Source: Ctena decussata (taxonomy: Eukaryota > Mollusca > Bivalvia > Lucinida > Lucinidae). From it: 64,000 bases of DNA. The stretch is from the NCBI GenBank assembly GCA_963989385.1, contig OZ022499.1, positions 78,915,903 to 78,979,902 on the forward strand. Reading direction: 5' to 3'. Positions 45,117 to 54,546 of the stretch are shown in pieces. The notes beneath the pieces are model-generated. The model searched no databases. It worked only from the letters and a program-made list of their open reading frames with translations, and had not been told where the DNA came from. Each line of letters begins with the position of its first letter. The first letter of the stretch is position 1. The translations under genes and the position numbers were made by a program.

Positions 45117-45812
45117 GTCGACAAACAACACTGAAATAGCAGAGACAATGTCATGATTAAGTTTGTCCAGAGTTTCATCTCGAAAGGTCTTTTAGTCCCT
45201 TAGGAATGGAGCTTCGCACAGTGGGTAAACATAAATTTAGGTCAGCAAATGAAACATATACTGCAGCGACAAGAACATGATTTAAACATGTGTGGAGTTT
45301 CGACACAAAAGGTCTGTTAGTCTCTTAGAAATGCAGCTAAACGCAGTGGGAAAATATAAATCTGTCTATGCTCAAGAGCGTGAAAAGTAGGTCAAAGTCA
45401 GCAAACAACACTGGGAGATGGTATGATGTTGTTGGTTACTGTTTTAAGCCCACGGTAAACAGCTATGGTCATGTTGGGACGGTCAGTTAACCTAACAACA
45501 TTATTCCTGGGCAGACTTAGACCTCCTAAGCGGTTAACCAGTACCAAGTATACTTATTTTCGGCACTGCCCTTCTTGAATCATGATGTAAGCCTGTATGA
45601 AGTTTCTTTACAAAGGGTCTTTTAGTCTCAATGAAATGGAGCCAAATGCAGTGGGTGGGTGTAAATTTGGCTACAAAGCATGAGAAACAGGTCATGGTCA
45701 GACTTTGATCGGGGAACAACACTGGTGTTGTGGAGACAATATGACAGATGTGCTGGTAAGAAAAACTGATGGCCAGACAATGCCAAAACTATATCCCTCC
45801 GCCTTTGGTGGG
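45117..45812 (+). mobile_element. Right part of repeat M with GGGGCATA-type end, split by a SINE
   Basis: It continues the 140-bp units of 42520-42960 and ends ACTATATCCCTCCGCC, a short hairpin and GGTGGGGCATAA at 45812. A SINE fragment at 45429-45585 interrupts the third unit. Confidence 0.65.
45429..45585 (-). mobile_element. Truncated SINE of the 30.1-kb family
   Basis: It shares CACGGTAAACAGCTATGGTC, GGGACGGTCAGTTAACCTAA and CCTCCTAAGCGGTTAACCAG with 30100-30330. It lacks the tRNA head: the body stops at CTTCTTGAATCA before the promoter. This is a 5' truncation in SINE orientation. Confidence 0.8.
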
Positions 45813-45884
45813 GCATAACAATATTATCAAGAAATGGTTAAAGCTTTTGTCACTACAAAGGCCCACAGTCAAAACCTGGTGATC

Positions 45885-46079
45885 ATAGATCTCCAGATAA
45901 TGGGTGACAAGGATACTTTACCATATTTTGCAATAAAAATATGTTGTGACCCCTCATGAGAACCCTTTCTCATAAGTTGGTTCAAATGAGGGGTCACAAC
46001 ATATATTCTCATTGAGAAATAAGAAAATTTTAACTTTAATCTGATCCATCCTCAAAACCCCACCTTATCTGGAGCACTG
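45885..46079. mobile_element. Palindromic MITE, CAGAGCTCTAGATAAG family, old copy
   Basis: AATATGTTGTGACCCCTCAT and its complement flank a TTCTCATAAG centre. The outer ends (ATCTCCAGATAA and TTATCTGGAGCACTG) are diverged versions of the 35489 and 52199 ends. Confidence 0.7.
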
Positions 46080-46620
46080 ACTCAGATAGGCAAAAGTAGG
46101 CACGAGAAAATTTTCTACTTGATAGTACTATCAGTCCGTGCAAAAAGGAGGAAGTATTTAATTGCAGTGGCACTTTATAATGGAAATCTGTAAGAAGATG
46201 TGTTCACAATGCCAATTTCATAGTTGCAGTTTTATATGATTTTATCTCTTTCTGAGAAGCAATTCCAACAACATATAACCAACCACTTGAACTGTTCATG
46301 GCATCTGCTATGACCATAGTGGTTGTACCATTTTGCCTACCAGCCATCTGAGCCAGTACGACCAAAGATCCCAGCAGTCGACAAGCAATAATTTTAAATG
46401 ATACAATGCACTATTGTTTATGAACACCCTCAGCTGATACTGAGCCTCTTTTGCATTGGCTCAATCAACAGCACAGGGACGGCATACGGTATTATCTCCA
46501 TGATGACATACAGTAAGAAAAGATAAAGGACAGAATTCTAGACCACATGTACAACAGAACAGAAAGAATAATGCATTAGTTAATGAAGTAACCTTAATCA
46601 CAATGTACTGTATTTCTTCT
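46080..46620. other. No recognised feature
   Basis: Non-coding, no repeat structure found. Confidence 0.35.
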
Positions 46621-46761
46621 AACAAGAATTCCGCGGAATGCAGTGTCTCGCCTGTCAGCGCTTATGACCTAAACGCGAAAAATTGATAAAGTTTACGCCG
46701 CTGCCGACGACACTGAAAAGCAATACATAAGTCTCTCCTCTGCTTCGCAGGTGAGACAAAA
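46621..46761 (+). mobile_element. Mini hairpin-ended element, GTCTCGCC type (141 bp)
   Basis: AACAAGAATTCCGCGGAAT (hairpin) is followed by GTGTCTCGCCTGTCAGCG. The end is GCTGCCGACGACAC, TCTCCTCTGCTTCGCAGGTGAGACAAA. The 5' GTCTCGCCTG and 3' CAGGTGAGAC are near-complements, mirroring AGCTCACC/GGTGAGCT in the larger elements. This is about the minimal version of the plan. Confidence 0.7.
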
Positions 46762-46774
46762 ATGTCCCAGGAGC

Positions 46775-46905
46775 TACCCTTAGCTACCCTTAAAGCACTT
46801 AGCAAACAGGCGAAGGGTCTGATCAGACTTGGCAGATGCTCAGGCCGATCTGAGTCTGAGCTTCGCACACAACCACTTTGTTGGTTTTCTCGTGTTATGG
46901 CTCAT
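46775..46905. mobile_element. Right half of ATGAGCC...GGCTCAT MITE
   Basis: AGCTACCCTTAAAGCACTTAGC, GATCAGACTTGGCAGATGC and TTTTCTCGTGTTATGGCTCAT match the right arms of the four longer copies. The left arm is missing. Confidence 0.75.
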
Positions 46906-46990
46906 TTTGGAAATAAAATTTGGACAATAAACGACAAATTTTGGTGATCTACAGCCAAGTTCAATGAAATTTTGGCCACTTTTACACTGA

Positions 46991-47175
46991 AACAAGACCT
47001 GTCACAGGGCCAGGATAGCTCGCCTCACAGCGCCTTGCCCATCACCTAAAAATCTTTAACGTAAAACTTTAACAATTTGCTAACGCTGCCGCCAACGCGG
47101 ACGTCAATGCTGACGCCAACGCTGACACCGGGGGTAGTGCAATAGCTCTTCCTGAACTTTGTTCAGGCGAGCTAA
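46991..47175 (+). mobile_element. Mini hairpin-ended element, GCTCGCC type (185 bp)
   Basis: AACAAGACCTGTCACAGGGCC (hairpin), ATAGCTCGCCTCACAG at the start. GACGTCAATGCTGACGCC repeats, then CCTGAACTTTGTTCAGG (hairpin) and CGAGCTAA at the end. It shares both ends with the large copies at 54547 and 61882 but has no internal array. Confidence 0.82.
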
Positions 47176-47192
47176 AAAGTAACAGAGCAGTT

Positions 47193-47362
47193 AGTGAGTG
47201 AGTGAGTGAACTCGGGTTTAACGTCCCGCCAACAACGAGGTCATATGGAGACGGGACCTCGGTTTAAAGTCTCATCCGAAAGACCGGAGAAGCGGGGGAT
47301 CGAACCTGCGACCCCTGGATTGGTAGTCTGGAGTGTTATCCACTACGCTACAGCCGCTCCTA
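47193..47362 (-). mobile_element. tRNA-derived SINE, AGTG tail
   Basis: On the minus strand the head begins GGAGCGGCTGTAGCGTAGTGG (A-box TAGCGTAGTGG) and has B-box GGTTCGATCCC. The body includes GACGTTAAACCCGAG, a motif typical of molluscan SINE cores, and the tail is CACTCACTCACTCAC. The tRNA fold is imperfect, so it is not a tRNA gene. Confidence 0.82.
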
Positions 47363-47490
47363 ACAGAGCAGTTAATTGCTAGAGAGGGAGCATTTATTAG
47401 AATACAGTAATTACAGCTTCTACAATGTAACTTGTAAAAAAATTAAACAGATCAAAAGCCATTTTTTCCCAATAATCTTACCTAGTTTTG

Positions 47491-47934
47491 CTATTGATAA
47501 ACTGGATAACCATAACTATATGGGTAACCATGACAACAACCATAATCATAATAATCCACTTCCTGTTTTATATGTCTGCTCATATACAACTGATCATTTT
47601 TGTATCCTTTGCCCATAAGTATCTGATGTAGAAATGTCTCGTGCAATGGCACTTTCTTGCATGAACATTCTGGTGCTGTGTGACTGTGTGGTGACTCGTA
47701 CTGGTAACAGTAATTATAAGGCCATGGTATATATCTCTGCTGACTCGTGTAATGGTAATCTTCCATCGTAACAGTGCTGGTAGGAGTGTTGGTGGTGCAA
47801 CGAGGATCGGGGAAGTATGAATCTATAGTTCCTGAGCCAGGATTGTTCACTAGCATCATAGATGATGAAACAAGGTGGTCCTTTGAGTCCATTTTGATTG
47901 TTGCTGGTTTCTCTCCTAATTTTGCTTTTATCAT
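47491..47934 (-). CDS. Candidate protein-coding exon, unknown product
   Basis: An open frame of 147 codons runs from the first in-frame ATG (47934; another at 47892) to TAG at 47491. It lies in apparently low-copy DNA, unlike nearly every other long ORF here. The product is rich in Tyr, His, Cys and Pro, with PECSCKK, a LHETFLHQILMGKGY segment, an IKQEVDYYDY patch and a YGYPYSYGYPVYQ-like tail. I recognise no family; Tyr-rich tails and IKQE patches occur in transcription factors, but that is only a resemblance. There is no clear promoter or poly(A) signal. A GTAAGA after the stop could be a splice donor, so a longer multi-exon gene is possible. Confidence 0.4.
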   Translation of the reverse strand: MIKAKLGEKPATIKMDSKDHLVSSSMMLVNNPGSGTIDSYFPDPRCTTNTPTSTVTMEDYHYTSQQRYIPWPYNYCYQYESPHSHTAPECSCKKVPLHETFLHQILMGKGYKNDQLYMSRHIKQEVDYYDYGCCHGYPYSYGYPVYQ

Positions 47935-47964
47935 TTTTGCTCTTTGAGTATTCAAAAGGAGCAA

Positions 47965-48543
47965 TATAGTTTCACCAATTTTAATCAGTTTTCTGTAACT
48001 TTACTTTCACTAACTTACAGTTTTCGAACTCGACCCAGTTTTCATTACTTTATTTCAAACAAACCTTCCAAACTGTAATTTCCAAGTAAGCTCAAAATAA
48101 CCACATCCAAACTGTCTTACTTTAAAACATAGTAACCTTTTTTCTTTTTTGTCTGAGACTTCTTCTAATTATTTACTACATATATTTTTAAAATGTATGT
48201 CCTTTCTCAAAAGTACAACTTCTCAATCCATTTTCAAAACTTTCTGAAAGTTTAATTTACACTTTCCAACTCAAACTCTTACTAGGAAATGTGAAATTTA
48301 GAAATACATATTTTCACAAAATACAATTTGTCGTCTGCTAATGTATGAGTAAGTTAATATGACTTCCTTCTTTCGGTTCCCTACGTTAAGTATCACCTCC
48401 CCCTGTTATTAAGGTAATAGTAATACCGTCATTTCTCTTAGTAAATGTTTATGTGCTGGGACAGCTTAACAATACTATAGTTATCCTAAAATTCAACAAG
48501 TTGTTTATCTTGATGATGTGTCACAAAAAATGCTGCAGAAACT
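47965..48543. other. Low-copy AT-rich flank of the candidate exon
   Basis: No repeats recognised. On the minus strand there is a TTACAG acceptor-like site near 47998 and a CTGTAAGTTAG donor-like word near 48015, neither convincing alone. Confidence 0.3.
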
Positions 48544-48609
48544 GCAAACAGTGTAGACCCTGATCAGACTGCTCCTAAGGAGCAGTCTGATCAGGTTCTA
48601 CACTGTTTG
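48544..48609. mobile_element. 66-bp hairpin, GCAAACAGTGTAGACCC family
   Basis: The arms GCAAACAGTGTAGACCCTGA and complement pair around TCCTAAGGA with one mismatch. It is the sister of 38813-38888. Confidence 0.82.
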
Positions 48610-49293
48610 GTTAAGTACTTCTGTAACAATATTCAGGCAAATTGCAGTAGTCACCTGGATAATTTACTTAGTGACAACTAGAAATGAGACATCTCATCAG
48701 GAAAGGAATATTACCTCACTTTCCAAAAGCCAAGGCTCAGATCAGCCGAGGCATCAGTGCAGACTGATCAGGGAATCCCAAATTTTTAATTTGTATGTTT
48801 CACAGAATTCGCAGACTGTTGCTACCAAGAGGGAAAGCCCAATCTGATGTCATAGATATGCAGGCTGACACGAGTTTTCACAATTAGCATATGCCCAAGG
48901 TTCTTTTTCCAGGTGAGGTGGTTCAAAAATAAATGACCTAAAAAAATTAACTGAAATACTCAAAGGGCTTGGTAATTATTAGTTATGATTATTGAGAATT
49001 TTAGATCTTTTCAAATCTGCACACTACGTAGCCAAACCACACCACTCACTGAATTCTTCCCTCGTGATTATCCAATTAGAGAAAATATAATACCAAAACC
49101 CAATTAAATTAAGACCCTACCTGTACAAATGTACTTTAACCATTTCATCCATAGACTAAACTACTGTACTCAACTATATACTTAATACAATGCTTTCTCT
49201 GAATGACAAAAGTTTCAAAGCTGCCTTGGCCAAGCATCTTTGATGAGGGCCACAATGAACTTTTCATAGAAAAAATGTGGACCTTCATTTGTT
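48610..49293. other. No recognised feature
   Basis: Contains a fragment (CAAGGCTCAGATCAGCCGAGGCATC, about 48728) of the GATCAGCC MITE family. Otherwise unremarkable. Confidence 0.35.
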
Positions 49294-49540
49294 TTAAGAT
49301 GAATGGTTACATCTCCATGCTTTCCCACCATTTTCATAAAGGGCAACAATTTTTGTGACTTTCTGTTTGTTTCCCTGGAAGTACAGCCCTTCTAAAAGGG
49401 GATCTACTCTTAAAGGTAAGAATTTGCTCCCAAAGGAGCAAATTCTTTCCTTTAAGAGTTGACTCCCATTGAGAGGGTGAGGGAGGCAAAGAAGAAACTG
49501 GTAAAGTTGCTTTCCTTCAAAGTGTGCCAAATCACCTTAA
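49294..49540. mobile_element. TTAAGG MITE family, copy 5
   Basis: TTAAGATGAATGGTTACA to GTGTGCCAAATCACCTTAA. The centre AAGAATTTGCTCCC-AAA-GGAGCAAATTCTT is a strong hairpin at 49419-49449. The two motif-less ORFs overlapping it come from the repeat. Confidence 0.8.
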
Positions 49541-49899
49541 CTGAGAATGAACACACTTCCTTGATTTGTCTCCTTGAAGTTTCTGTTGAGCTCTCTGCTT
49601 GCCTTATTTCAGCATCTTTATTGCAATGTCTTATTTCAACTACTGTATTGCACTGCCTTTTTTTTCCGATTGATTATTTCAACTACTGTATTGCACTGGC
49701 TTTAAGGTAGTTGGATACTAAATAAGAATACATGTATTGGTGGGGCATTCAAACCACTTTACATGTCTAATAACCCACAGGGCTATAAAACATTTGGATA
49801 AGAAAAAAATGTTTTTACCATTTTCTTTTCAAAAAAAATCAAAATTTTGTATTTCTACATACTTTTTTACACAGTTTCTATTCAAATTCATATTTCTAG

Positions 49900-51414
49900 C
49901 ATATGAATGCAGTTTCATTTCTGGGATTCATATAATCTATATGCTTAAGTTTCATGAAGTTTCAATAACTTGTTACATAGATCACAGGCGCTTGAAGTTC
50001 TATGCTCAAAACCCCCCTCAAAACCCTTTATACTTGACGCAGTCTTATAGGCCATAAGAAATGGCCAGGTATGCAAGCAAAAATGCCTCCATTTTTTTGA
50101 CTGCTAAAACTGCCAGTTAGAAACACCCCAACAAAAACAAATTTCTTACCTGTAAACATCGTTTCAAAATGTATCTATAAACATGATAAATATGTTCAGT
50201 TATGGTTTACGCAGTGCTGTAATCCTGAATTCAAAATTTGCCAGAAAATCTCGGCGCCATTACCAGTTTCCGGTTTACTGTGCTGCGCCAAAGTTAAGCA
50301 TGTGCTTGTCCGCTTTGAAATTCACACATCAGCGAAATCATTCAATTACTCTTTTAGATATGACCAATGTCGTTGTATATCACCGTTTCCATGTATTTAC
50401 AATATTAGGTTTGTTCAAATTTCGATCAAAATGTTTCTAACGAGTGAAAACTTGAAACAAACATGATGAAAATGACGTCATGACGTTCGTGTCAACAACG
50501 TCAAAACTACGCAGTAACGTTGGCGTAAAATTTTCATATGTTGACTGAGGCCTACATGTACTGACTTTCCGAACAACAAAGATGCAGATTAGCTTGCACG
50601 TCGGTACAGTCTGATCGGCGATTTTGTTGTTTGATGATAGGACAGAGTAGGAAGCTGTACATTTAAGAAGATCGTTATCCGCAGAATCACTTCATTTTTC
50701 CCGTAATAGAACCTGTTGACGTTGCTGTGTGACGTTGATACACCGGAAATTGGAGACCGTAATGGAGTCGAACACAAGCTTGCACACCTGGCCATTTCTT
50801 CAAAATGGCTCATAGCCTAGATGTTTAGCGGCACTGAAATATGTTTCATAGCATAGAACTTCAAGCGCCTGTGCATAGATATGGTTAATCTAATTGATTT
50901 TAAGTCAATTCAAGGGCAATAACTTATGCATAACTGAAGCAAGACTGACAAAAATTCACATGCATCAGCGGGTTATAATGATATATATTTATTATAAGTT
51001 TCATGAAATTCCATCCCTTGACTACTTAGTTATGGCTCATTTTATTGATTTTAAGTCGATTCGAGGGCAGTAACTCATGCGCTACCGATGCCATACTGAT
51101 GAAACTTTACGTGCATAACCATGTTGTGATATATTTTTAGAAATTTCATTAAGTTTCAACAATTGGCTACTAAGTTATGGCTAAATTTATTGATTTTGAG
51201 TCAATTCAAGGGCAATAACTCATGCCCTACTGAAGCCAGTCTGACGAAACTTCACGTGCATCAGCCGTTACAGTGATATATATCTATTTTAAGCTTCATG
51301 AAATTCTGTCCAGTGGTTACTTAGTTATGGCTCCAGACGGATGGAGGGAAGGATGGACAAACAGACAGACAGACATGGAGAAAACTATATCCCTCCACCT
51401 TCGGTGGGGGATAA
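49900..51414 (+). mobile_element. GGGGATAA-ended repeat P, split by a TIR element
   Basis: Units of about 150 bp with GATTTTAAGTCAATTCAAGG, GCAATAACTCATGC and AGTTTCATGAAATTC occur at 50890-51340 and, left of the insertion at 49983-50883, around 49935-49975. The end is GGATGGAGGGAAGGATGGAC, CAGACAGACAGAC, ACTATATCCCTCCACC, hairpin, GGTGGGGGATAA. The left boundary is uncertain. Confidence 0.65.
49983..50883. mobile_element. 901-bp TIR element, 24-bp perfect TIRs, 7-bp target duplication
   Basis: The TIRs begin CACAGGCGCTTGAAGTTC and match perfectly over 24 bases (49983-50006 and 50860-50883). CATAGAT flanks both sides (49976-49982 and 50884-50890). It lies inside repeat P, whose sequence resumes across it. 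The 7-bp duplication does not settle the superfamily. A minus-strand ORF at 50589-50813 includes a CASLC motif loosely like the start of a THAP finger, too weak to assign. No intact transposase. Confidence 0.87.
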
Positions 51415-51417
51415 TAT

Positions 51418-51930
51418 GTAGAGGTAACGTACATGTCTCCTGGATCAAATATGAAACTGATGTGCACCCTTGTCATATCCATATGTCTACCTGTGAGTCA
51501 TGGACCTTGACAGCAGTAAGAGAAAAGAATGCAGGCCTTTGAGATGAGATACTGCCGAAGGTTACTGAACATCTTGCAAAAGGACCATGTCACTAATGAA
51601 GATGTTCACAGGAAGATCCAAGCAGCCATTGGAAAAATATGCCTAACTCCTGTCCTTGGTCAAAAAATGGAAGCTGAAGTGGTTCCTCTGGATTAGCAAA
51701 GATAATTTTGGAGGGCACAGAAAAAGGAAAATGAAGAAGAGGTAGACAGAAGAAGTGGGAAGACAATATTCAGAGGTGGACATGTATGGGCTTTGCTAGT
51801 TCAACTAGGGCAGCTGAAGACAGGACTAGGAGAAGAGATTGTTGAAAAGTCATTCATGGTGCCCTAACAACCTCCCAAGGTTATTAGCTATATGGGATAG
51901 ACAACCTCGCAAGGTTATGGGATCGACTAG
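51418..51930 (+). pseudogene. LINE reverse-transcriptase C-terminal fragment (dead)
   Basis: In pieces and with frameshifts the plus strand encodes the C-terminal region common in invertebrate LINE polyproteins: SWTLTAV near 51496, FEMRYC near 51539, a KIQAAIG-like stretch near 51614, GKRK/RQKKW-like basic residues near 51720-51760, TGMDFASSTRAAEDR near 51780 and PPKV near 51870. Several stops break it. Similar sequence at 60200-60392 starts at the same point. Confidence 0.7.
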
Positions 51931-52198
51931 ACTTATTATTATTACTAGTCTGTTATTGATATATTGTTTGTGATGTTCAGGCTAGCCCACTGACCACCTA
52001 CGTGGGAGGTGGCTGTTGCATGGATGCAGCTGGTGTTGTCTTTGGTGGTGGATGGTTTTGTGTTGTCTCTTTCCTACATGGTGTCTTGGGTTGGATCTGA
52101 AATTGAATTGTATCAGTTCCTGAGAATTTTCTTCCTTACTTTTGACTAGGCTATGGATCTGTGAGCAGCCAAGTATTGTAATGATTGGGTAGCCATCA
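51931..52198. other. LINE 3' end or unassigned sequence
   Basis: TTATTATTATTACTAG just after the LINE fragment may be its 3' tandem tail. The rest is unrecognised, with a motif-less minus-strand ORF. Confidence 0.35.
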
Positions 52199-52392
52199 CA
52201 GAGCTCTAGATAAGAGGGAGTATTTAGTGATAATTTTCGTGATTTCTGCATAAAAACCTATGTTGTGACCCTTCATCTGAACCGTCTCGACGGGACGGTT
52301 CAGATAAGGGGTCACAACATATTGTTTTAAATGAGAAATAAGAAAAATTATCCCTAATTATCATCAAATACTCCCTCTTATCTAGAGCTCTG
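52199..52392. mobile_element. Palindromic MITE, CAGAGCTCTAGATAAGAGG ends, copy 2
   Basis: The ends are perfect complements. The centre CTGAACCGTCTCGACGGGACGG pairs tightly. CATCA flanks both sides (52194-52198 and 52393-52397), a possible 5-bp target duplication. It is closer to a perfect palindrome than copy 1 at 35489. Confidence 0.88.
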
Positions 52393-52397
52393 CATCA

Positions 52398-53787
52398 GGT
52401 TCATTGCTGTGCTGATTCTTGCAACAGAGTCTGTCCATCTAGTCAGGGGATAGCTGCACTAATTATGGGCATGTAAACTGTCCACTTTATGGTTGACAAT
52501 TTACGGTGACGCATCAGCAAAGCCATAAAACTCAATCTGTGACGATAAAACTGACAACTTACCTCCCCAAATGACAATTTTCAATACAGTTGTCCCAATT
52601 TTAATGCACATTTTCACATTTTAAAACGTACTACTTTGCACCCAACGCAAGCGCTTTCAGCTATGTAAAACCAGAAGTCAGTCAATGAGAAGCAGTGTTT
52701 CATACTGATGTAAAGTTTCTGACAGAATATCGCAGAATTTACTGTCGCAAATTTTTGACGTTACCCAATCAGATATTGGGAAGTAGATTAGAAGGTGAAT
52801 TTCCTGCTCTCTTGAGGCATTCTCCTGCTTTGTCTTATATGGTGGTGGATTTTCCTGATGTAAGGTCCTTCTGTTACGCTTTCCAGCTGTTGGTCTTTCA
52901 AAGGCATCTCTCAATCCCACTGACTTCTACTTAATATTTCAGCCGTTTAATGGGAGGGGTTGGGGGCTGTTTATCCCCCCAAAATGACCTCAAATATGTA
53001 AATCAGTCATACTAATTCTGCTATATGATGGGTTTTTCTCTTCCAAAATAATCCACACTAGAAATGTGTACATAGGACACAGATGCCCCTGCCTAGTGCC
53101 TTGAGTAAGATGGTACCTTGACTAACCTTTACCGTGCTAGAGGCGACTATAGTCGCCCAAGGGGGGTAGGTCACTTTGAGAGGCTGTCAGGCACACTAGA
53201 CATCAAGGTTACCACATCATTTGCGGTTGTCCTATGCAGAAGGGAATCTGCTTTCTCCTAGAGCAAGGTTTTACCCACCTAACTAAAACTCGGAGAAAAC
53301 GTCAAAAATATATGATATTTTCAACATCAGCATTTCAGGTGGCTACCCCTACTTAGTTGATCTCGATTTTCTGAAAACTAGACTTCACCCTTCCAAACTT
53401 TCTCTCTTGATAAATATTCAGCAATATCACCGGGCCTCAGACAAGCAATCACTTTTGTCATACAAAGCATATAGTTTAAGCATATTTTATTGCTATAAGT
53501 GACAAGCAATGGGGTTGGGCCACAAGTTCTCACAACATTAGTTACGGCCCGCCCCCTACATCATACATTAACAGATATAAATAAGCATAATAATGACAGC
53601 AAGCGAACATATTCATAACATAACTATAAACAGTACCAAATAAGAAAAAAAAAACTAGCTATACAAAGGAGTCTTGTCAGGTGATCCGGGCCAAATCTTG
53701 GTGGGAATTGAAAACGATGGTGGCAAAGAGTATACATATACATGTATGCATATACCAGCCGACTATATATATATAGCTGTAACTAGT
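52398..53787. other. No recognised gene
   Basis: About 1.4 kb. Two overlapping opposing ORFs at 52678-52934 show no domain. 52990-53050 resembles the 29470-29545 palindrome flank. 53440-53787 may be the 3' untranslated part of the LINE on the minus strand. Confidence 0.35.
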
Positions 53788-54257
53788 CTAAAACCGCTTT
53801 GTAGACTTAATAAAATTATGGATAGCCTTAAAAAGAATTATGTTGTTTTTAGTACCCAATTCTGGTTTACCAAATAGTACAGTGTCTGTACTGAGAGGGT
53901 GAAAATTTCTTGTAGCGTTAAATAACAATAGCCTCTCCGTAGTGTATTTTGGGCATCGAAAGAAGTAATGTTCGGCATCTTCTATTTCATTTGAACAGGA
54001 ACAGGTAGGATCAAGTGTTAAGTAGTTTGTAAAGAGATCGAAATTCAGATTGCTACATTTGTTACGTAGTCTAGCATGCAATACAGATATGTATCTACAG
54101 CCATACGAATAATAACTTGGAGTTGCAGAAGCATTCGTGTATATTTTCTTAGTATTCGATTTAAAACTTGTAAATGTGTTTATTTCTCTCAGATTGTTGT
54201 CGATCGAGTTCCATAATGAAATTGACAAGCATATAACTGGCGCTAATATCTTGTAGT
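53788..54257 (-). pseudogene. LINE polyprotein C-terminal end, 5'-truncated
   Basis: About 155 codons open to a stop at 53788, with no credible start. Features typical of the end of a non-LTR retrotransposon polyprotein: a WNSIDNNLREI segment, a GCRYISVLHARLRN stretch, and a zinc-like C-x-C...H...C (CSCSNEIEDAEHYFFRC) followed by a leucine-rich end. The upstream junction is an A-run on this strand (T-run 54259-54275). It is a dead-on-arrival 3' copy of a different LINE from 51418. Confidence 0.75.
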
Positions 54258-54546
54258 CTTTTTTTTTTTTTTTTAATTGTCTACGTCGGTTCCCGGTGTG
54301 GTCATGTGACACCCAAATATGGCAGGTCAGGTGATCTTGGTAACTTCCAGAAAATGGCAGCTCACACCTTGGCCATATTGAGTAAAAATTTCAAGCAAAT
54401 CGATCAGAGTTTGTGGAAGTTATGGCTTCCGAGATACCTCTACCCCCAGTTTAGGGCCAGGTGAATTATTTTTCCAGCAGTGTAAGGGTTAAGGTACTGG
54501 CACTTGTAGGATAGCTAGGTTCACAGAGGCAGACTCGTATAATATA

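Noticed and set aside
47290..47362. tRNA gene on the minus strand
   Set aside because: Head of a SINE with body and CACT tail; poor cloverleaf.
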